Under the pieces are notes generated by a model that searched no databases, had not been told where the DNA came from, and saw nothing but the letters and a program-made list of their open reading frames with translations. A stretch of DNA of 64,000 nucleotides from Hysterangium stoloniferum (lineage: Eukaryota > Basidiomycota > Agaricomycetes > Hysterangiales > Hysterangiaceae), in NCBI GenBank assembly GCA_015178975.1, contig WHVD01000182.1, forward strand, positions 1 to 64,000. The letters run 5' to 3'. The number at the start of each line of letters is the position of its first letter. Within the stretch, counting starts at the first letter, position 1. This document shows, in pieces, positions 57,460 through 64,000 of this stretch. A program made the position numbers and the translations under genes.

Positions 57460-59211
57460 ATGCAGCGATCTAAACCTACAGCTCCTGCGGTTAATGTCAA
57501 TGTGACACGCTCCCCTCCAGCAATAGCTAATTTGCAGCGTCGCCCACATACCCGCCGCCTTCCATCCGTGCAACCTGAGCTACCATCCGTCTCGGAAGAG
57601 GAGGAGGCTGAGTGTGCAGTGGCAGAGAGCGATCCATTGCCCATAATGAAACCACGTCGTCGTCCTAGGCCAGCACCTTTGATTCCTCCACGCACATATC
57701 CCACGCAAAATTTCCCATTGATAGTGGAGATCCCCACACCGCTCAAGACAGGAGAACAAGACAGCTTCTCACTTTCGCCATCGACCCTTCTCACCCGTCG
57801 ACGTTCCGAAACTGTTCTGGACTTCCCTGTCCCTCCCATGTCTGCGACCCCTCCACGCCTATCGCCCACGCCTTCATCATCATCTTCCTCATCCAAGTCT
57901 TCTTATCCTCGCACACCCCACGCTTCCGACTCGGATTCGGACTCGGACTCTGCGAAATATTCGCCTGCCATCCGCCAGCCACATCGCTCTGCCAGCATCC
58001 TCAGCCTGCGCAGCTTCTCCATGGCCGAGTTCGATATGCAGGCCGACTCCATCTACGCCCTTCTCCACACAAACACAAGCCCGACATCTTCCATCCCTGC
58101 AAAGCCGGAAACTGCTCTACCACTTCCGCGCAGACCAGAGCTGAAGCTGGAAATTGCTGCGTTGCGATCTAATGTGGTCGAGGATATCTGCGAGGGGTGG
58201 TGGGATATCGCGATCGATGAGCAGAAGTTGGAGACGTCTGAGCGGGTTCTGTCGGTCGTCGATACCGCACAGGGTGGATCCTTTGATGTCCCTTTCGTAC
58301 TGGGAAGCTTTATGGAGGACATGTCAAGTGACGAAGGCAGCGACAGTGAAGCAGTGAGCGATGGCGAAGGAATCGAGTTCGAGTGGAACGAGGAGGAACA
58401 GGACGTGTCTTTCGGAGACGCTGACGGTGTTGAATCAAGTGATGAAGAAGACGGCGCTGTGGATCCCATTGCGACTCTTGATCGTCAGCTTCTGCATGTC
58501 CCCTTTGTCGTCTCCGCAGATGCACACTCCCCTTCAGTGTGCTCAGTCGCGTCATACGAGCGCCGCATGACACCTCCCAGAGAGTCTATCGTTCCGTGTG
58601 ATGTGTTTGACGCCCCACCTTCTCCCTCATTGCCACCCGTGCACCTATATGATTACCCACGTACGCCCTCGCCCTCGCCCTCGCCCTCGCTTCCTCCTCG
58701 ACCCCACGCACCCTTCTTCTCGCCGTCTCCCGACGCCATGGTATTCCATCCCTCATCATTGAATGATGACCCTTTCCTCCCGCCTCTTCGGTCCCGCTTC
58801 TCATCCTCAACACTCGCCTCAATCCCAGACCAACCAACCTCGTTCTTTTCGCGCCTCACAGGAAAAGCGTCCTCCCCTTCAAAACGGACGTCCGCGTCCA
58901 AACGCAGCTCAACCGTGCCCTACTCACACCAAAGCCCCACCCCTGCCCCGAAGCGCGCCTCCTCTACATCTTCTCCACGCACGCCCTTATCCCCCCACCG
59001 CCATTTTGTACCCGCATCGCCTGCTATATCTGCATTTTCTTTTTCTACACAAGGTTCAGTTGAACATCGCGCACACCCGTCCCTTGAGCGGGACAGAAAC
59101 CCCTCTCGTTCGTCTCTCGACAGCTGTCTCTCCAATGACAGTGCCGGCAGCACAAGTAGCAACGGCCGAAGGAGACCCCCGATTCCAATCGAGCTTTTCC
59201 TGCGGCGCTGA
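57460..59211 (+). CDS. Intronless disordered protein, 583 aa, unknown function
   Basis: One uninterrupted frame in a genome where most genes are split. It is Pro/Ser-rich, with Arg-rich patches near residues 67-70 (PRRRPRP) and 114-116. Acidic runs include SEEEEAE and a long DE-rich segment at about residues 290-340. A run of alternating Asp and Ser lies near 157-165, followed by SP-SP and PS-repeat tracts near 395-410. The only stretch that looks folded is around residue 230-250 (VVEDICEGWWDIAIDEQ). The end reads RRRPPIPIELFLRR. No known domain, signal peptide or membrane segment. An upstream ATG at 57441 is out of frame. Many SP/TP sites suggest a kinase-regulated scaffold, which is inference only. 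Confidence 0.75.
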   Translation: MQRSKPTAPAVNVNVTRSPPAIANLQRRPHTRRLPSVQPELPSVSEEEEAECAVAESDPLPIMKPRRRPRPAPLIPPRTYPTQNFPLIVEIPTPLKTGEQDSFSLSPSTLLTRRRSETVLDFPVPPMSATPPRLSPTPSSSSSSSKSSYPRTPHASDSDSDSDSAKYSPAIRQPHRSASILSLRSFSMAEFDMQADSIYALLHTNTSPTSSIPAKPETALPLPRRPELKLEIAALRSNVVEDICEGWWDIAIDEQKLETSERVLSVVDTAQGGSFDVPFVLGSFMEDMSSDEGSDSEAVSDGEGIEFEWNEEEQDVSFGDADGVESSDEEDGAVDPIATLDRQLLHVPFVVSADAHSPSVCSVASYERRMTPPRESIVPCDVFDAPPSPSLPPVHLYDYPRTPSPSPSPSLPPRPHAPFFSPSPDAMVFHPSSLNDDPFLPPLRSRFSSSTLASIPDQPTSFFSRLTGKASSPSKRTSASKRSSTVPYSHQSPTPAPKRASSTSSPRTPLSPHRHFVPASPAISAFSFSTQGSVEHRAHPSLERDRNPSRSSLDSCLSNDSAGSTSSNGRRRPPIPIELFLRR

Positions 59212-59469
59212 GACTTTTTGTCTATCATTCGACCATTATCATCATTCGTCTATTCTTTCTCTTTCAACCATTGCTATATCACTAGGGACTCGGATATGTA
59301 TCACATCACGATCTACCAACCACAATTGTTTTTTTTACAAGTATAGAAATATCAGCGTTATTGTTATTACATTTGTTTCACTGTTTGAATAAATTGTTCG
59401 ATAAACTTGCAAAAGCGTGGAACAAGAATGCAAAATATTGATAACTCAGCCACGAGATGTCTTACATAG
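59212..59469. other. Convergent intergenic gap
   Basis: 260 bp between two convergent genes, AT-rich. No gene is seen. Confidence 0.5.
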
Positions 59470-60407
59470 TCACGACCCTCTCAGTTTCAACCAGCGTCTT
59501 AGAAGACCGTAGGCTACGGCTCCTATAACGAGAATGAGCAGCATAATGGAGCGCGCACCGAGAAATGATGCTTCAGTCTCCACCTAGGGGGTCACCTGAG
59601 TACACTGAACGCAACACGATGGGATATATACACACCACAGACGTAAAAGGCGAGAAAATAGGTATCGTAAAGTGATGCGGGCTGGATAGCCAGCCGAATC
59701 GCGGCTTCTCTTTCGGACGAGGCGGATGTCGCATGAGGAGGTATATGAGCGGCAGCGCAAGGCCCGCGAACGAGACGGCTAAAACGATCTACGCGGCATC
59801 ATTCTCAGTTCTCAGCATAAATGGACATGGGGCAGGTCGTGCCAGCCTTACAATGGCGGTTTCCAGCTTCGCGTGCCGTGCGTCGTGCTCGCGTTTGAGC
59901 TGCGCAATGTCGCGCTGCCGGCATAAGTAAGCTGCCTGCACACACACACTCGACAAACAGCGTGTCACTCACTACCTTCCTGGTCTCAGCCTCAGTCAGC
60001 AGTGTGCTGATTTCGCCGTGATGTGTCGTCCGCGCAGCGAGGAGCGTCTCAGAACGGATGGCACGTATAGCCCAGTACGTTTCTGCGTCTGAGTAGCTGT
60101 ATGATTGACTCAAATGCGCTGGTCGGGTATACATGTGAGTCGCATTAGATGCCGCATTATGTATCTTGCTTGTTGAAATGAATCGTCCTGGAAAAGTGGT
60201 GAATGATGGGACACCAGAACGAGCACTTGACCTTGAAGTGACGGTCAAGTGGGCATTTGGCGCTATTGATGGAGAAGATTCGGTCGTTACAGCCCTAAAC
60301 GAGCCTGGCATAGACAAAGACGTCTCTCGCGTCGCTTTGGAGGGAGAATTTGGTTTTGTACTTGAACATTCAGCTGCAGGCTTGCCACGACCGCTCAATT
60401 TGCTCAT
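59470..60407 (-). CDS. Coiled-coil protein with two membrane segments, 260 aa
   Basis: Exons 60407-59976, 59935-59852, 59788-59636 and 59583-59470, all phase 0, 783 nt. The N-terminal 90 residues are Ser/Thr-rich and disordered, starting MSKLSGRGKPAAEC. A helical part (AETYWAIRAIRSETLLAA, then LTEAETRK and LKREHDARHAKLETAI) looks like a coiled coil. Then come a membrane segment (IVLAVSFAGLALPLIYLL), a loop of about 40 residues (RHPPRPKEKPRFGW), a second segment (SIMLLILVIGAVAYGLL) and a basic end (RRWLKLRGS). The layout suggests a tail-anchored hairpin in an internal membrane. I do not recognise the family. A 40-nt first intron is short, but its ends are canonical and the frame is kept. Confidence 0.7.
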
Positions 60408-60720
60408 AATGGGTCCGCGTGTTATCACGTGACGAGTCACGCTACCACAGGTGACAGACAGGCATCCATGGCAGCAGGCGCGGACCGCTACATGAGACTA
60501 GCTACATTACAAAAAGGGCTGTAGTAAATGTGAAAGGGGGATGGTGGATGGGAAATAAAAAGGACTGTCACAGATGCTGCAAGCTGTGAGATGGAGACAA
60601 AAGTGAACAATAAAGGGAGATGGTTACACAAAAGAGGGAGACCCATGATCACTAAAGAAACTTGGACAAATGGAATTTGTCTGACCTATCTTCATCCCAC
60701 TTTGGTCTAGTGAACAATAT

Positions 60721-61104
60721 TGTGAAGAGTTGTTGTTGGATTCTGACTGCTCAATATATGAAGAATATTGGCTATTCAAGCATGATGAGCAAGTATCGAC
60801 TATTGAGTACGACACTAGAGCTTACTAGACTAATAGTACTAGTAGAAAGACATGATACGCATCACTAGAGCAACTGTGCAGTTGCTCGTGACAGCTAGTG
60901 AAGAGAATAGGGGAGTTGACCGTTCTGGTACAACTCACTGTGTGAAAAAGGAAAGATAATCAACAAGGTATCAATTATCTAAGGAAGAGAGAGTGGTGCG
61001 AATTGATAGTGGTATTGACGAGTGCAGTAGTGGGAGTGAGAGACTCAACCTTTGTGGTTTGAGTCCTGAAGCTAATGGTACATTAAGTAATGCTACTTGC
61101 TTAG
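60721..61104 (-). repeat. Truncated, diverged Ty3/Gypsy LTR
   Basis: Starts TGTGAAGAGTTG and follows the subfamily A LTR over about 380 bp (for example AGAGCAACTGT, GCAGTTGCTCGTGA) with many differences. It stops where the next LTR begins. An old partial copy. Confidence 0.75.
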
Positions 61105-61728
61105 TGTGAAGAGTGGTGGAAGTTCTAACTGTTCTATATATGAAAAATATCAACTGTTTAGGTACAACACGATGATGTATTGACTATTTAAGTCTAATAC
61201 AGACCAAAGTGTGTATTGACTATCTAGTTCAATATGGCTGAAAGGATTAGCTATCTTAAGTAGAATAGATAGCTAAGACGACTGAAAGAGAATTGACTTT
61301 GAGTATGATTCTGAGTGACTGCTCTAGTGATTAAGGAAATAACAAGACAAAACAGAGTAGCAGGGATGTAGTCTGCGTGGATTGAGATAATGGTTCGAGT
61401 TTTGACTAGTATAGTTCAAAATGGTGATTGCACTGATAGTTATGGCCCGTCAGTGGATAGTCAAGACGATACCCCAATCACAACTTGCAGGACACTAAGT
61501 GGGGTCTGGGCAAGTCGTGGTTATGGGGTAAAAGGTGTCTGAGTTCTAACTATAGGCACTAGAATACATAGGTCTGGCACATATGCACCCACAAGCATCT
61601 ATGTACTGAATGCATAGGTTGTTGAACTAAATATATGCATATACGTAATAAGATAGAGAGAAAAGTAGAAATAATAATGGAAATATAGTGTGGGCTTGTC
61701 CGGACTATATTTTGCAGTACCTCTCACA
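61105..61728 (-). repeat. Ty3/Gypsy 3' LTR (subfamily B), 624 bp
   Basis: On the minus strand it begins TGTGAGAGGTACTGC and ends CTCTTCACA. It is close to the LTR at 8676-9954 along its length. Confidence 0.88.
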
Positions 61729-63468
61729 GTGCCCCCCAGGTTGAAGAGCTATGTCAAAGAAGGTGTTGAAGGACACTTGGAACTCCTCCCCATGCATCCT
61801 GTGAAGAACCTCCAAGGTGCAGGATAGTGTTTCCCCAGGCAAGACTCTTGGCGCGGAAAGAAGTGACAATGTCCTCCCATTTCAAAATATCATTGGCAGA
61901 CGTTAACCTGTCCAGCCTCTGAATGGAGGAGACCCAATGGCCATAGGCCTTTTGACATGTTCGAATGATAGCACGAATGTGATCAGCAGAGGCAGCTGTA
62001 ATGTGGGCGATGAGAGGGAGCTGGGGGTGCAGTGACTGTGGGTCAGGAGTAGGAGGTGATGCATGGCTCATGTCCCCACCAGAGGGAAGTCCTCCTGGGG
62101 TGTCAGAATCCAATAGCAGATGCTCTAACAGGTCGACCAAGTCCACAGCCAAATGAATCGGTGCATGCTCAGGAAGGACACAAGTGGAGTCCACTAGCAG
62201 GGACCAAAACATGGAGAGTTCAACCTGTTCGATGTCCTCCACTAAATGCAGCTATTCCTTAGGTCATTAATGTATAAGTAAAGCATACTCATGTGGTCTG
62301 ACAGCATGAGGGACCCGCTATACCCTTGGATATGCCCTTTAAGAAGGGGTTGCCACAAGGTTTGCCCCAGTTGCATTAGTGTGCGTCCCACAGTAAAATG
62401 TCAGAAGGGTAGTTAATTGAAATGTGCATCCAACCTGCCTGTGAGAAATGAGCCAAGTCGGCTGTGTCCCAAGAGGGAGGGGGAGAAGGCAGTTGCGGTG
62501 GAGGGCTGTGAACAGGGTTGGCCAGAGTGGGGTCAATGGCAAGGGGCTCGTTGTCCTGGACATCAGCCCTCTGCTTCCCTTTCACCTTTTCACTTAAAGG
62601 GGGAGGCTCCTCAAAGACTTCCATGGCTGGGGGAGGTTCCTCAAAGACTTCCATGACTGGGGGAGGCTCCTTGAGGACTTCTGGGATTGGGTGATCAACT
62701 TCCATCAATGTAATGTTGGGTTGATGAATGGGGTTCCCAAGGGAAATGCAAGGTGAGTCGGGAGAGGCAGGTGGGGGACTCCGAACTGCCAAGGGAACAT
62801 GGGATGTGTCCAACACCATAGAGAAGACTGGCGTCGGGGTAGTGCAGGTGGTGACAAGGGGGTCAGGTGACGTGTGGGAGGGTGGAGTGGTCCACAGTGT
62901 GGGAGGGGGCTTGGGCGTAGGTGAGGGTGGTGGTATGAGGGAAAGTCCTGTGGAGTGGAGAGGTAATGGTATAGAGGGGAAAGGAGGTGGGCCAGTGGGG
63001 GGTGGCTCAAGACTTCCCGACAGCTCTGAAAAGGGTGTGAAGTGCTGCAGTGGGGGTGCAGAAGAAATGGACGGAGGTGGAGAGAGGTGGGTGGAGCTGG
63101 ACGGCATTGTGGGTTGGCTGGACGATACCCTGTTAAGAACTAAAAACTGACTAATGTCAGTGGACCGATGGGGACCAATCGGAAGGACTTGGCTTCAGCT
63201 TATGTGCTGTGCCCCCGCAAATATCTGTTGAGTGTCCTTGAATTTCAGACAGGCGAAGACTAATCCTAACGAGTTCCTTTCGGCGTAATACCGATCAGAC
63301 TGAAGGTTAAGTCGAGTGTCGGGCCAAGGGGTCAGGGACCAAGAGTGAGTGAGCGCACGTGAAGGTGGAAGATGGAATTCTTAGTATGAGACTTCTGGAG
63401 GCATAAGAGGGTATTCTGAGTTGATATTCTGATTGCCTAGTGACTACAACTACAGCGGGTTCATATAC
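61105..63468 (-). mobile_element. Ty3/Gypsy remnant: extra ORF region and 3' LTR
   Basis: Read on the minus strand: Pro-rich extra-ORF region (about 63107-62376), its conserved C-terminal block (about 62242-61754, LGGSSQDAWGG), the G-rich tract CTGGGGGGCAC, then the LTR 61728-61105. Pol is absent. The Pro-rich part contains repeated EEPPP blocks. A decayed fossil with few recognisable parts. About 350 bp at 63120-63468 are unassigned. Confidence 0.8.
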
Positions 63469-64000
63469 TGTGAAGAGTGGTGGGTTCTGACCGCTCTATA
63501 TACGAAGAATAGTGTTTATTCAACTACTATTAGAGAGTATTGACCGTCAGTACAATACTATAGACTACTAGACTGTTAGTACTAGTATAAGAACACACTG
63601 CACGCCTCAAGAGCAACTGTATAGTTGCTCGTGACGGCTTAGAACAGTAAGATAACGAGTTGACCTTTTACGGTACAACTAGTAGCTAGAAATAAGAAAG
63701 ATACTCAGCTAAAGACTGAGTGTCTAGGATAGAGTATTAGTAGCGTGAGTCGACTACGGTGTCGACGAGCGCAAAGTCTTGAAAGCGGAACTCGACCTTA
63801 GCGGTTCGAGTTCAAAAGGCTATTAGTAGATTAGAGAATGCTACCTTTATGGTAGCTGAGATACTACCCTTGACACCTCTCGTTATTCGACGTCTGAGTC
63901 GTTACGAAGTGGTGTCTGCTGGCTAAAAAGTTGTCTGCATTTAGCACTGAGAGCACCCATAGATATACACAAGACTTCGAACTAAGAAATACGGGTATGC
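63469..64000 (-). repeat. Ty3/Gypsy LTR (subfamily A), cut by the window end
   Basis: Nearly identical to the inverse of 6850-7488 and to 9076-9712 over 532 bp. It runs off the window at GGGTATGC, so about 105 bp are missing. Whether it is a solo LTR or part of an element to the right cannot be seen. Confidence 0.92.

Overview
The window looks like nuclear DNA of a basidiomycete fungus, probably an agaricomycete. The host genes are cut by many introns of about 45-75 nt with GT..AG ends and CTNAY-type branch sites. They include a Zn2Cys6 regulator with the fungal-specific middle homology region, secreted family-18 glycoside hydrolases, an SRP19 homologue and a 4EHP-type cap-binding protein. 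The mobile DNA is of the kinds common in such genomes: chromodomain Ty3/Gypsy elements, Ty1/copia remnants and a small inverted-repeat element.

Layout. 1-20250 is a nest of Ty3/Gypsy elements and solo LTRs on both strands, including one LTR inserted into another with a clear 5-bp target duplication and a second, badly decayed element carrying its own insertion. 20253-20869 is a Ty1/copia remnant. 20919-24850 and 25253-29385 are two copies of one segment, separated by about 400 bp that include a copia LTR. Each copy holds the most unusual object in the window: a gene made of alternating 54-nt and 30-nt mini-exons joined by near-identical short introns, all in the same phase, encoding a 28-residue Pro-rich repeat. 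29386-31169 is mostly unassigned. 31170-33461 is a ten-exon sugar-acid-type IlvD/EDD dehydratase (minus). 33462-36897 is gene-poor, with a short candidate gene behind a TATA-bearing tandem repeat. 36898-38480 is a 4EHP-like eIF4E (plus).

39575-41127 and 42931-44481 are tandem GH18 paralogues with the same five-exon structure. The duplication also copied the 3' end of the convergent SRP19 gene (44837-45955, minus), leaving a fragment at 41370-41690. The second GH18 copy has Asn at a catalytic Asp position. 46087-46644 is a JTB-like membrane protein, 47561-50948 a Zn2Cys6 transcription factor (minus), 50949-57459 a 6.5-kb stretch without a gene I can support, 57460-59211 an intronless disordered protein, and 59470-60407 (minus) a coiled-coil protein with two membrane segments. 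From 60721 to the end LTR-element remnants on the minus strand return, ending in an LTR of the same subfamily as the one near 7 kb.

The host genes do not form a pathway: translation control, protein targeting, sugar-acid catabolism and chitin or glycan processing sit side by side. The notable biology is local duplication: the GH18/SRP19 block, the mini-exon gene segment and its internal repeats, and the end of the eIF4E gene. All splice structures are my own readings of frame and splice sites. No alignment or database search was run.
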